From assembly GCA_023512835.1 (NCBI GenBank), contig CM042084.1:15324403-15388402 (forward strand): a stretch of DNA of 64,000 nucleotides, written 5' to 3'. The stretch is from Taxillus chinensis (lineage: Eukaryota; Streptophyta; Magnoliopsida; Santalales; Loranthaceae). Position 1 is the first letter of the stretch, and each line of letters opens with the position of its first letter. Position numbers and translations under genes: made by a program. This document shows positions 1 through 13,800 of this stretch, piece by piece. The notes under the pieces were generated by a model. It worked only from the letters and a program-made list of their open reading frames with translations, was not told the origin of the DNA and did not search any database.

Positions 1-360
1 TGTGGTGTGTCTCATTTCATGTGGTTACCGAATCCTACATGGCTCTCGCATAGCACTAGTTTATGAAAAGGGCAAGGGTAGGGTTGGACGGATTTCATCC
101 GTTGAGTGGAATGCAAGTTGGGGGTTGATCTCTTCAGCCCTCCTTTCCAATTGTATATGGGCTGGCTGTTATGATCGTATTTTTGGGATGGATGAGCTGG
201 AAAATCACTTTTGTTCACAGCATTAATGACTGGAAGCAGAGGAATTTCTGTTTTTTTAGGCAACTTATCATTTTTCGCTGGTGCGAGGACACGAAGATAC
301 CATTCTCTTGAAAGGCTGCCCGCATGATTCGTTCTCAGTTCAGTGTTTCTTTAGAAATCA
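1..360. other. Unassigned intergenic or intron DNA
   Basis: No gene, exon or recognisable mobile-element protein is seen. It should still lie inside the RecQ2 transcription unit, because the gene continues leftwards. Confidence 0.4.
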
Positions 361-860
361 AAAAGGTTAGATTGAAGGACTTAATAGGGGAGGTACATGT
401 GGCCTGCCATATGGAGATCTAAGGTACCTCCAAGACTTGCTTTGCTTTGCTTGGGCGGCAGTGTGGGGCAAGATCCTTACAATAGATCAACTCCGAAGGA
501 GGGGCATCCCATTGGCTAGTCAGAGTCCTTTATGCAAAAACACAGGGCAGACGTAGGACCATCTTTGGATGCATTGTCAGTGGAGTGGACAGATCTAAAA
601 CTTTCTCTTTGCACTGCTTGGGGTATTGTGTTCGCTTGGGTACAGTGGGTCATGAAATTGTAGCTTGGACTGGGTTGCGTACAAAAGGAATAGCAAGATG
701 GGTGATATAGGTAGTTCCTCTAATTATTTTATGAGTTTTATGGAAATAACACAATAGACAATTTTTGAAGGGGTAGAAATAAGGGCTCAAGGGGTCCTTC
801 TTGGTGACGCTTTTTAATAAATTAACTTTTGCTGAAAAAAAATATAGAACAAAAAAAAAT
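360..860 (+). mobile_element. LINE 3' fragment (zf-RVT region)
   Basis: The plus strand reads VPPRLACFAWAAVWGKILTI, LRRRGIPLASQSPLC and DHLWMHC, the reverse-transcriptase zinc-binding domain found at the C-terminus of plant L1-type LINE ORF2, broken by stops. An A-rich tail follows near 836-860. It is 5'-truncated and dead. Confidence 0.75.
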
Positions 861-1750
861 CCCATCAGCAATCATCTTTCCAAGTTGGAACAGTCAACTG
901 ATGACACAATGACTAGTTAAAGGAAACTGCTCCAACAAAGAGTAATCAACTGCTCACTAACTAGGCGTTGATAATCGATTGCTCTAACCTAGACAGTGAC
1001 TTGTCCCCTCACATATACATCATTCTAACGAGACTCCCACAAGCTGGAACGTAGATATCCATCATACGTGCATGTTATGACTAAATAACATATTTTCAAT
1101 GGAGGCATCGATGAGAAAACTGCAAGTTAATCACTAGTACAAATATATCCAACCAGAAGAACATCCCTTAATAAAGCAATAGGAACAAATCCTCCATCAG
1201 TACCAATCAGTGGAAGTCCAATTACTAAATGAAAGCAGAGCCTCTAAAATTCACATCCTTGGATTTATAATTTGAAATCCAAATAGCTTTGTCAGTTTGT
1301 TTTTGCTTTGCACTACGTAATTCAACAATTATATAACCCAAAAGATCACTGAGTTAATAAAAAGAAGAATTACAAAACAATTCCCAGCCTTAAGAAAATA
1401 ATCTTTTATGGACCACGGTTTAAGGAAACAATCAGCTACCTTGAGAAAATAATTTTGTACACACCAAAGAGCAAGGAAAGAGAGAATGCAAAAATTTGTA
1501 CGGACCAAACAATCAGCTACCTTGTTATGTTTTCTCATAAGACACAATGTCAAATTCATTCCGGGAGAGGATAATGCAAAATTTTAATGGGCAGGAATTA
1601 TCTGCACTACAAACTCATCAGCTCCCCTTTAAAAATCTTGGAGTAAACAGGGGTCAAATTTATGAAGGTGTCTACACTCGAACCATTTACAATAAATATA
1701 GTATACTAAGATACGCATTGGTTAAGAGGACAAAAAAAAACAACAACCAA
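860..1750. other. RecQ2 intron or unassigned DNA with short imperfect repeats
   Basis: No exon was recognised. At about 1375-1530 a unit of roughly 50 bp (AATCAGCTACCTTGAGAAAA-like) recurs two to three times. Otherwise it is AT-rich unique sequence. Confidence 0.4.
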
Positions 1751-1751
1751 C

Positions 1752-1859
1752 CTGTATCCTTTTGCCTAATCTTTAACTTGTCAATCAACTGCAACATTGT
1801 CAACCTCTGATCATTCTCTTTATATTCTTTTAGTACAGATACCATATTTTGTGCATATC
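1752..1859 (-). CDS. RECQL2: RecQ2 exon 16 (start of RQC region), last exon visible
   Basis: It encodes [20 protein letters not shown] then [14 protein letters not shown], matching the segment after the zinc domain in plant RecQ2 proteins. The donor GTTGGT is at the left edge. The next exon was sought in 1-1750 and not recognised, so it probably lies outside the window. Confidence 0.85.
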
Positions 1860-4800
1860 CTGCAAAGCAAGGAAATATAAAACATCCCACTTTCCATCAC
1901 TAATCATGGTTGATGTGTGCATAATTAAACTTGAGAATGCCTAAATATCATTCAATATATACTTGATATGAAGATGAATTCTAAATGAAGAAATTAAAAT
2001 TGCAAATAATAAAACCATTCAGATTTTAGTGCGTTGTAGTCATGAAAAATCAGAGATACCAGCAATGGACTTCATTCATTAATCAATGGACATAGAACTC
2101 AGTACAAAAACAATGTTAAGAACATAGAGGAAATTAGCATGGATATCTAACACAAGCCATTCCAAAAGAAAAAAAACAGGAGACATGAAGCCTTCCTTTC
2201 TAGCCAAAAGGCCAAAAAAATAATTTCAGTAAGCAAAACATGTAAGAAAGTAACTCTTGATTTCATTTCTGGCGATTAATCAAGTCTAATGCATTTAGAA
2301 AACGAAGCAACAATTGCTCCTATTCAATTATAGGTTAGTGTGAGGCTAAATATGTTATGGAATTGTAGGAAATATGATATTTTCACAACTTTTTGAAGAA
2401 ACAAAAATTCCGTAGTCAACTCATTTTGCAAGAGTAACCATTTCAGTCTCAATGTCTCCCTGTGAAAATTTATTTCGCTTTGACAATGTTTTCCAGGAAA
2501 AAGTAATTTTTCAATGCATTGATATTTTTGACAGACCAAGTTCTAGATTGGAAATATGTTGGCCACAACCTGTGCATGAAACTCCTGCTATGCCCAGTAA
2601 AGGTAAAACCAGGTGCCTTGCCACAGCAAGAAGTTATGGATACTGCAGTAGCTTTCCTTTTGTAGTGGCGAAGGCCATGGTTCCACGGAAGTTGGCAAAG
2701 AGCCTTCCAAGTGAAAAAGGTTGTGGGGACTTTGGAAAACCAAATATCTCTCTAACACCTCTCCCATAGTTATCAAAGGAGCACGACACTCTAGGTACAA
2801 AAGGAACCAAGAGCTTGAAGTGTGAAGAATGAGGTGAGGGACACCTCTCACTACTTGAGACACAACACTACAAACTAACAACCACCAAATATGACTTGCT
2901 TGGTAATGAAAACCCAAATTTATAATAACTTAATGATTCAAGTGTTCAACAACATAATCCATTCATGAAATACAATGCATGCAAACATTCGACTTATTCA
3001 AAAGTATTGAAAAAGTCCAAAAAACATTCCACTAAATTAACATTCTCAAACATCACTGTCAACATCAAAGATGTCAATTGTTAAAGTGTGTATTCCCTGC
3101 AGGAAGCTCCTTAAACTTCTTCCTCTTCTTCATCTATACAACTAAAAAGTTTTGAATTTGATGACGATGCAACCCTTGAAATAGCTATTGGAGGAATAGA
3201 GGCGGATGATCCTTTAGACCTTTAGAGAAAATTATAGGCCAAAAAACATTTTTCACAAACAGAAAAGGAAAAAAAGGAAGCTTTAAAACACATAATTGCA
3301 TAAATAAAACAGATCTCGCAGCACCCCAGTTGCCTTGCTCTGAATCCAGAACGATGGCTCATTTGTACAAAGCCATGGAAAAGGGGGTCTATTTTCTTTT
3401 TCTTGGTTGCAGCGAACTAGCCAGAGCTTCCAGCAAAAAAGGGGGCTCTAGATTTTGTTGAAGTGGAGCCTGTAATCTTCAAATGTACATCAATTTTCAT
3501 CTCTGGGATTAATTTGATTTTTTGGGTCCAAATATGTCTGGGATGTACCATGAATTTGAATCCTCTTAAAGGCAGTGATGTGTGCAGAGTTCGTTCATGG
3601 AGGAGGAGGATCTATGTTAGACTTCTTATGAGCATCAACCTCCACGAGACTATTATGGAAACTGTATGTTAGAAAGAATGCAATCTATTAAAATATGGAA
3701 TACTATTCCAGCAGCAGCGGGAGGTCAACCGGACAGACTTAGTAATTTATTTCATTGCAATAACCAAACATAGAAATGGAAATAAATAATATATTTCTGG
3801 TCTTAACTAATCTCAATAATAACTAATTACTTTCCAATGGAATAAACAATCTACAAATCAAACGAGGCCTAATAGGTCATTTGATATATGAGAATAAATT
3901 TAGGGAAATGGAATGAGTAAGGAAATCAAATTGATATGAGAATCATAATACAAATTTTCATTACCTTTTTTATGTTTAATAAACAAAGTAAAGTAATGAA
4001 TTAATACAATTACAAAAATATTCTCATCACATTCATCTCTAGTCCATCGACCCATCTTCTCTTCTCCTCCCTCTCCCTCGCCCACCAACTTTGTGTACAA
4101 CTTTTCCTCTTGGGATATAATATTCCCACAAAAATTATTGATTTCCTCTTATTTGTGTACACAAGACGTGCACTAAGAGATAAACAACATTAGAACAAAA
4201 AATAACAAACGAGCAACACCCAGCTCAAAAGAAACACCCATCAATAACATCTATAATACAAGAAAAATGAGAATAACCCGAGACAGAGAACCACTCAAGA
4301 AGAGAACGCAACACAAAGACATTAAGTTCCACCACACCAAGCGCGCGATTTTCAAACAGCCTAACATTCTGCTCGCGCCAAAGGCACCATAAGATACAAT
4401 GAGGAAAAACACACTAAAGCTGCGACTGACGAACCACACAACCAGCCCAACAGGAAAATAAATCGACAACACCCTGAGGCATCACCTAAGGAAATCCAAA
4501 CAAACCAAAAACCATGTCCCAAAGCTCTGGCAAATAGACATTGAAGAAAAATGTGATCAATAGACACTGCGGCCACCCAACACAAGTAACACCAACTAGC
4601 CGCCACCATACGAAGACGACATAAGTTGTCCACTGTAAAGAACTTCCCAAGCACCGTAGACCAAACAAAAAAAAACACACGAGAAAAGACCAGAACCTTC
4701 CAAACAGCCTTCCACGAAAAGCAAATAGTGACGCTCAAGGTAGGAAGAGAATATAAAGAAAGCACACTAAAGGCAACCGCCTTAGTGTGCATTCTGAATA

Positions 4801-7800
4801 GGCAAATTGAAGAGAGTGCTCTTGATCAAAGTTAGCCAACCACCTTTGTAAAGATAAATCCGTTTCCACCTCCCCAGATGACGTTCCATCTTCTCAATAA
4901 TCAGATGCCAAATAAAGGAACACTTGAACGCGGCTCCCAAAAGCAGTCCCAAATAAGTAAGAGGCAGCCAAGAGTATGACACTCAAAAATATCTGCAAGC
5001 ACCCTCAAATGAGGCACCACACCAACAGGTACTACCTCAAACTTGCCCAAATTGAAGCGCAGCCTCAAAAGAGCCATAAACCAAACAAGAAGGGCATGGA
5101 AATGAAAAATATGCTCACAAAAGAGCAGAGTATCATCCAAAGAGCAAATGAGAGACTACCAAGCTCCAACTACCACTAGTGCCCATAGAGAACCCCGAGA
5201 GTAACCCAATATCAAAAGCAAAATCAACCAAATGGCTAAAAGCCTCTATAATGAGAAGGAAAAGCAACAAGGACAAAAAATCCTCCTGACGAAGGCTGCG
5301 GGAGCTCGAAAAGAAACCACTAGGGCTACCGTTCACCAGCACTGAAAAGCGAACAGTAGAGATACAAAAAAAATCCACCACTGCCACCTTTGAGAAAAGT
5401 CACACCGCCACAAAAGATAAATGAGAAAACCCCAATTAACATCATCGTATGCTTTCTCCAAATCCAGCTTGCATAACACGCCAAGAAGAGAGTCCTTCAA
5501 CCAACTGTTAAGGCACTCATTAGCAATGAGCACTGAATCAATGATCTATCTACCATGAACAAAAGCACTCTGGAACAGAGAGATGATTTTCCCGAGCACT
5601 GCCTACAACCGACTAGCCAGAAGCTTAGCAATGATTTTATACATACCACTAACTAAACTAATTGATAGAAAATCCCGAATAGTCATAGCCCCATGCTTCT
5701 TGGAGATAAGAGCAAGAAAAGTGGCATTAAGACTATGCTCAAAAGAGTGATGCTCATAAAATTCTGCACAAAATACGAAGACATCCGACCGCACCACACT
5801 CCAACAATGCTGATAAAAAGCAAGACGAAAACCATTAGGACCAGGGGCCTTGTCCCCTTTGCAACTACGGACAACCAGCTCAATCTCCTCCTCCGAAAAA
5901 GGTCTATCTAGCCACGAAGAAGCTTGTTGAGAAGTGGCCGACGGACCCCATCCTCCTTGTAAAGGCTCTCATAAAAATGAACAATATGCTCCCAAATAGC
6001 TTCTTGATTTGACGATAGACCACCATCCAACTTCAGAGCTCCTATAGAGTTGTAGTGTCGATGGGAATTTGCCAAGCAATGAAAGAATTGGGAATTCTTA
6101 TCCCCCCTCCGTCAACCACAAAATATGAGACTTCTGACGCCACAAAAATGAACAAGAAAAGTAGTTTTATGCAATTTTCAATACCAATGTTTGATGGATG
6201 CTACCACTATTGGAGCTAGCATGCTCATGGAGAATTTATTATCCTTCAATCAATATTGGAGTTTGGTAGAGTCTGAAAATCCTTCAGAACCAGATGAAAG
6301 AAATCTCACAATTAAACAAAAGAAGAACATTTCTAATCAACAACTAAAGGACGGCTAAAAACTATTTATCATAAGTAATCTTGCATACGAAATTAAAGAA
6401 AGATATCGCAAAAGACATCCGAGACTCCTTGAAGCATAAGTACACAGGCACAACATGTGTCAAACGTGCAGAATTACAAACTCTTCATGAAGGAAAGGGA
6501 ATTAATGAATGACTATTTCCCAAAGACTCTAACCTTAGCCGATAAGATTTGGATTCATGGGGAAAAATGGGAGATGTAGTGATCATAGAAAAGAATTTGA
6601 GATATGTGAATGTTAAATATGACTGTGTGGTATGCTCCATTGAAGAATCAAATAATCTTAACATTTTGTCTATCAATGAACTACAAAATAGCTTGTTGGT
6701 ATGTGAGTAAAGGATGGGGGGGCACATAGTGGATGAGCAAGCTTTAGAGGTCACTCATGAGGTGTATCAAGCCAGGAGAGATGGACGTAATAGTTTCAAA
6801 GAAAGGGGTAGAAATGGATTTGATAAATCTACTCTCAAATGTTACAATTGTTATGAACTTAAGCATTTTCAATGGGAATGTCATAAAAAGAAGGTTTCAA
6901 AAGGTTTTTATGAAAAAACCATTAAAGAATTGTTATTGATGGCTTACATGTATATCAATGAGGATGAAAGAAAAGAACTATAGTTTATAGACTTGGGATG
7001 CAGAAATCATGAGTGGCCAGAAGAAGATGTTCACAAATTTTGATGATACCCTCAAAAAATCCGTGAAGCTGGGGAATAATTCAAGCTTGGCAGTACTAGG
7101 AAAGGGAAATGTTCTTATTGATGTCCATGGATTCATGCAGGGTATCACTGTGGTATTCTATGTTCTGTATCTATGGAACAATTTACTAGGTATTGGACAA
7201 TTATAAAAGAAGGGACTGGTTTTCCTAATCAAACATGGCAAGTGTAATCACCAAATTTTGTTCAGCCTCGTTGCTGGGCTCTTTGAAACATTAGTGGTCC
7301 TCGAGTGATCCTCCTCACAACAGGCTCAAATTTTTCTTCTTGTTATGAAAATTTTTATTTAGTTTTTTAGAGTTGTCACCAACCAAATAAGATACTGTTA
7401 GTCACATAATGTAATAGTCTATAGCTCAGAGTTGAGTTTAGGAATCAGTTACGCATGAGGAATGAAATACACTCTCACAATGCTCAAAATTGATACCTAT
7501 CTTAGAAAAAAAAAATCTACTTGTTTTAGCTTAATCAAAAACTTTTTGTGGAACATATGACAAATAAGTTATAATAATGAAAATTTTTTCCTAAAAGATA
7601 ATGAGTATAACCATTATTTTCTCTAATTGGTTATACAATTGGTTTTTATTTAATACATTTTTTTTGTTTTCAAAATCATTTGAAATACAAGACACAAAAT
7701 CCATTGAGGCAAAAGTTAAAAATATTTTTTAAAACATATTAGGATATAATGAAAAATAAATTTTAAAAAATTACCACAATTATTGTTGGTCTAAATAATT

Positions 7801-10800
7801 AGAATTAAAATTTAATTATTCAACTACACGTTGACTCGGAATGGATTTAAAGATTACATTTTGGTTTTTAGTTTTAAATTTTATTTTGGATTTTTATTTT
7901 TAAAATGTGTAGGCTTTTTGTTTTTTATTTTAATTTTTAGTTTTTTTAGGTTTTTAGAATTTTTATTTCTTTTTGTTATATATTTATATATAGAGAGAAA
8001 GAGAGAGATTTTTTTAAGCGGCCAAGAATGCGTTGTTAATCAAGGTGCAAAAAGGATAACTGCTGCTTGATGGGCCAACAGAGGTCATCTGAAGACGAGC
8101 ATGAGCAGAACTAGAGGTACCAGGCATGCTCAGATAAAGTCAGTGGTGTAGGGACCAGCTCCTCACTCTCCACAATATCGACCCTAGCCATCCAGCAAAG
8201 CTGTGAGAGGGGGCCTGGGAAGATCAATGAAGGACTAGAGCCAGTATAAGCAATTAACTCCTGGAAAATAAATGACGCCACGGGAACAGGCTGCCGCTTA
8301 GTACAATATCCATAATCATCTTAGCAGTATCAATAGACATGTCGCCTAGGTGGGTGGTTGAATGGATCGTAGTGGAGATGAACGCCTGCCAACCACAGTT
8401 CTCTCCAGGAAAAATGTGCCGAGATAAGGCCTTCGTCTGTCCCAAAGCGATCAATAGCCAAGTGGCCCATGGTGTCACTGGGCATCCGTCGATATGGTTG
8501 CTGCTGCTTGGCAGTAGGGATTGGAAGATGATAGACCCCGTGGATGAAGTCAGTACAAACTAGTACCATGACGCCACGCACATACACCAACATCTCATTA
8601 TCAACCAGCTTCTCATGAGATACCTTGTTCAAATAGAACTAGCGGATAACCGGTGAAGTCCGAGGAATCCCAGTCCAGATCTAGTGGGGTACTATGTATA
8701 TGCTCTGTAGAGATAGGTAGAAGAGCCTGCCCAGTGATGAAATTCTTCTAGGCAATGACAGGATAAGCCTCCTCAGCTACGTCAGATAGGAAGCGGGTTT
8801 AGGTACTCCGCTATTTCTTTGATCTCGCCATTATTCTTGCACTCACCATAATTGCGCAGCTTCTGGCTAAAACATTTTCAAATTGATGCAATATGAAGAC
8901 CAATACAAGATCGCAATAGAAATAGAGATAAATAAGCATTATGTTATCTGTATCTTGTATACGTACAAAGTTTGACGATATGTTGATTTACAGCAATTAT
9001 AACCTTGCTTCAATCAACAGATGAAATCAAAAGAATACAATGAAAATGAGATTACAATGATGAACACATTTACAACACAAAGAAGATTACAAAAACTCAC
9101 TATTAAATTCCTAAAATGAGAAAGTGTCACCCAAATTTTTTTACAAAAATACTATTTATGTCTTCATATTTGTAACTTCAAGTCTTTAATCAACTATCCT
9201 AATTTGGTAAGAATTTCATGTGTTATCTATCATCACCCGCTTTCAGTCGGACTGACTTTAAACTCACCACCAACCGAAAGAAATAGTGTGTGGTTGAACA
9301 CCTACTATTCAGCATAGCAAAACCATAAATGGTCTATGTTTTACTAGAACGAAATTCGAGAGTACAATTATGTGTAGGAAAATTAATACCCCTACAAAAT
9401 CCAAACTTATTTTAAGATGAGAGGTCAGAGGTGTTACTGTTTTAAAAATAGTTAAAAAAGGAAAAGAATGACAGTTAAAGTTGGCATACCAACGTTAACA
9501 GATTACCTAAATTATAATTAGGTAATGAAAACCCTAATAAATTGAAATATAATTCCAAGAAAAAAAGTTAGAATTTGCAAATAAATTGAAAGACCTCTTC
9601 TTATAGGTTGACTGGCATCAATCACCAAATACGTCAAAGACATAAATAATTTGTTTGAGCATATAAATGCAAAAATACCAGAGACGTCTATTTCCTTGAT
9701 TCCACTGGATTCAGCACAGTTGTCACACATCCCTATAAAAACACACAAACGGATTTGGCATTAGCCAATGAAGGACAGATGGCGAAAATAATTAACAGGT
9801 ATCAATCGCAAATTATACCATTGCAGTCCTGTAATGGCTCAGAAAAATGCTTAAAAAATGCTTGTCGGCGACATTCTCTTTTAGACTGAAAGTAAAGAGT
9901 TAAGGACAAAGAAAGATAATTATTGGCCATATTACAGTGGCAAAAAACATGTTGGATTAAAAGTTCATACGTTGCTCAGTTACTCTTGGATTGCCGTTTC
10001 TTATGTAAATCTTGAAAATGAAGTAAATAGTTTTACTTTCAAATATAGTAGCAAAAAACTCCGACTTGACAATGCAGAAAGGGATATCACGACCTAGCAG
10101 TACTAGCCTTGTAAAGGTAAAGAATATGTACGCATCTATATGGTTTAATGGACAAGAGATTAAAGATCCAATGGTTAACAATATGAAGAATGTCTAGCAT
10201 TGCAAAGTCTTTGAAGACACGAGTTATGTGAGATCTCGTTAACTTTGAAATGTCCAAAATTAATAACACATCAAGCTAGTTGTCAAGATGTTTCAAGTTC
10301 CAACAGGTGACTCCATCTTCCTTACAACATTGACACTTCAAATGATAACCCAAACAACAAATATTTACTATGGCATTCACATAAAAGAAAAAAAATTGAA
10401 ATCAATAATCTACCAATTAAAATTTTGAGTCCTCGTTCATTTTAAACATCAAGGTCAAAATTCTTCTAACTGTTGGGCAATAATGTGGCCATGCTAGCAA
10501 GCTAAGAATTTTAACCTTAAATTTTAGTCTTGTCACATTTATTATAATTATATATTTTTGGAAAATAGGAGTATATAGCATAAAAGATTCAAATATTTTA
10601 TTTTGGGATTTCAGTTTTTAAAATTTTGAGAGTAACAAATCAGGATCCCTCTAAATACACAAACTGCAATTGAAATAGACCATAGATTTAAATTTGTCGA
10701 TCATTATTGGGGAATTTTAATTAGGATTAAGGCTTCTTGGGTTGGTTTGATTTTTAATCAATATTGTGGAAATTAACACTTTCCATGTGTGAATGTCGAC

Positions 10801-13800
10801 ATTTGTCTTACATCAAAAAAAGTTTAAGCCAAACAGGGAGGTTCAATCCATCATCCATATTAGTAATCAATATCGTGGAATTTAACACTTGCTGGGCATA
10901 AATGTCCATTATTATCCTATCCAAACAGTGAGGTTCAATCCATTATTAATATTATAAAGAACTTCAAGTTATTTGATTGAGAAAATAATCAACAAACCAT
11001 CAAATACTACAAAAAATAATGTCATTTTTTCTTTAATATAAAGTACTAACCTGACAATACCGAACAATGTCATAAAGATTTTGTAATCCACAATTCTCGT
11101 AGAAAACCATTGAACTCTGCTTACAGGTGTTACCCGAGACCATAAGTCAATATCAGTCAACACCAACAACAAACAAGGCCACAAAAAAGTATTACCTGTC
11201 TAGGAACATCACCACTCCTAAAATAAAGCAGGCACTCAGAAGGAAGTCCGTCTCGACCAGCCCGACCACTTTCCTATATTGACAATGAGTATACACAATG
11301 AGATGCAGTTATGGATCAAAATATTGAATTCGATAAGTAGAATAATAAACCTGGTAGTATGTCTCCATTGATTTACTTAGGCTGTGATGAATGACAAACC
11401 TGACTATAGTTAACTTGTTAGTATGGGAAACAACAAATATACATTTATATGAGGATGTTATGAAGACAAACGACATTGTGTACAAATATATGACAGAAAC
11501 AAACATTATATTATCGCAAAAGTGAATGACAAGACTGTTACCATATAAAATTGGATTTATTTAGTTTTTTACTCTAGATAACTTCTTTATACAAACATAG
11601 GGTTAAAGATTAAGTAATGTACATTTAACCATAAATATTGACGCTACTTACCAGAGTAAGTCACCAAAACCATGGTATGCTAAAATGTTGTGGGGAACCC
11701 AATTATTTAAAAGCTTAATCTGATGATAAATTGTTGGCCAAATTGATTAATGTCAATTAAAGAAATCATAAATCAACTTGGGTAAAAATACATGATATAG
11801 ATAAGCAAGAAGTCAGATTAGGTTTGCACCCAAAGTATTTATTTAAACTGATGGAAGTATACAATCGAGGGAAATTGCAGGGGGAAGATATAGAATGAAG
11901 AACGACACATGTAAACAAACGCTACAATGCAAAATAAAATTACAGGCCTTTAACGGGTGTCAAAAGAGCATAGCATATGGGTCATAGCAACTGTTGGAAT
12001 AGAAGGGGGGTTACTGTGTTTCTTGCAGCTCCAAGGAAATCAAATTCTAAAATAAACCACAAAGCATTTTCTTCTTATCCAATTGTTTATTGGGCCATAT
12101 TGAAATTGATAATAAGTATAAAAGAACAAAGGAAAATATTATTCCTTTTCATTCACAATTTAAACATTACAGCATACATATATACAAGATCAGAGAAGAT
12201 TAGGAAAGAAACTAATTTAGGTAATATTAAGTCACAACCAATAATAGTGATATTACAATTCATTTCAACTCTCTCCCTCAAGTTGATACAAAAACAAATC
12301 ACACATGTCCAACTTAAACAAAGGCGTATAAAAAAAACACCAGTAACAGCATAAGTAATCATATTATCCAGTTGATCTGCTATCTTAATATAGGAAACTT
12401 CTATTACACTAGAATTTACATCATCCATGATGTAATTCCTGTCAAGTTATGATTGGTTCGACCATGCTATACTAGATTATTAGTTATTTCGATAGTTGTC
12501 TTATCACAAAAAAAAAACATCATTAACTTCCAATGGCCACAACCAAGGTCTCGTAAGAAAATACCTAACGTGACCATATAAACTCAATAATAGCATGATG
12601 AAATACGCGATATTAAGTTTCTACATTAGACAAAGAAACCAAATTTTGTTCCTTATCCAAATCGCCAAATTATCACTCACAAAAGACATACCTAAAAGTA
12701 GACTTTCTGTCTAATTTGAATCGAGCAAAGTCAGAATCAATGTATCCTACAATATCTAGGTGTCCATACTTTGAAAACATAATTTATTAACCTAAAGAGG
12801 ACTTTAGATATGCTAGAATAAGATTTAAAACGCTCATATGTCGATCACTTAGATTATGAATAAATTAACTCCACACCAACTACATATGATATATCAGTTC
12901 TAATATGAGTCAAATCATATTTTTCACTAACCTATCTCTCCGTATACGTTAGGATAGATAATTAGACTATGGTTCACCTTAATAAAAATATTTACTGATT
13001 CATAGATTAAGTTACCAATTCCAGTTAGGAGGTCTAAGTCAAACTTATGTTAAGAGAAAAAAATTCCTTTTGATATACTTCAATGCCTAAAAAAGTATTT
13101 CAAAACTCCCAAATCCTTCGTTTCAAATACCTTCGTCAAAACACCAAAACTTTTCTATGTAACATTATTACAAAAATTATGTCAATAAGTAAGATAATAT
13201 CACCACCATCTCTTTTATCAAGTAGAATGTGATAAGCCAAAAAATGCTTAAAACCATATGCATGCATTGAGTGGGTAAATCAACCAAGCTCTTGTAATTG
13301 TTTCAAACAATATAACATCTCTATTAGCTTGCATACATTGCTTCTTGTGGTATAAAGCTAGTAAAACGATCCATATACACCTCTTCCATCAAATCACCAT
13401 AAAAGAAATCATTTTGCACATCAAACTATCGAATGGCCAGTCTACATAAGCGATAAGAGAAATTATAACTCTAACAATACTCATTTTAGTCATAGGAGCA
13501 AAGGTTTCTTGATTGTCAATTTCATACAATTGAATGTAACCTTTGTCAAGCAATCTGACCTTGTATCTTTTAATTGTCCCATCAGATTTGTATTTTACTA
13601 TAAACACTCATTGTCTTCTTGTCCAAGGATAACTCAACCATTTCCTAACTGGATTTCTTCTAGAAGGCTTTCATTTCCTCTACCATAGTTAACTTCCATT
13701 TGTAATTTCCAAGAACTTCCTAAAAATAACTAGAAATAAATACAAAAAATAGTTGAAGAGCAAAAACAAAATGAGACTTAGATAAGGCGAGAATAACAAA

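Noticed and set aside
1329..1810. Candidate for the next RecQ2 exon
   Set aside because: No frame here matches the expected continuation after LKIRQKD; the frames come from short local repeats.
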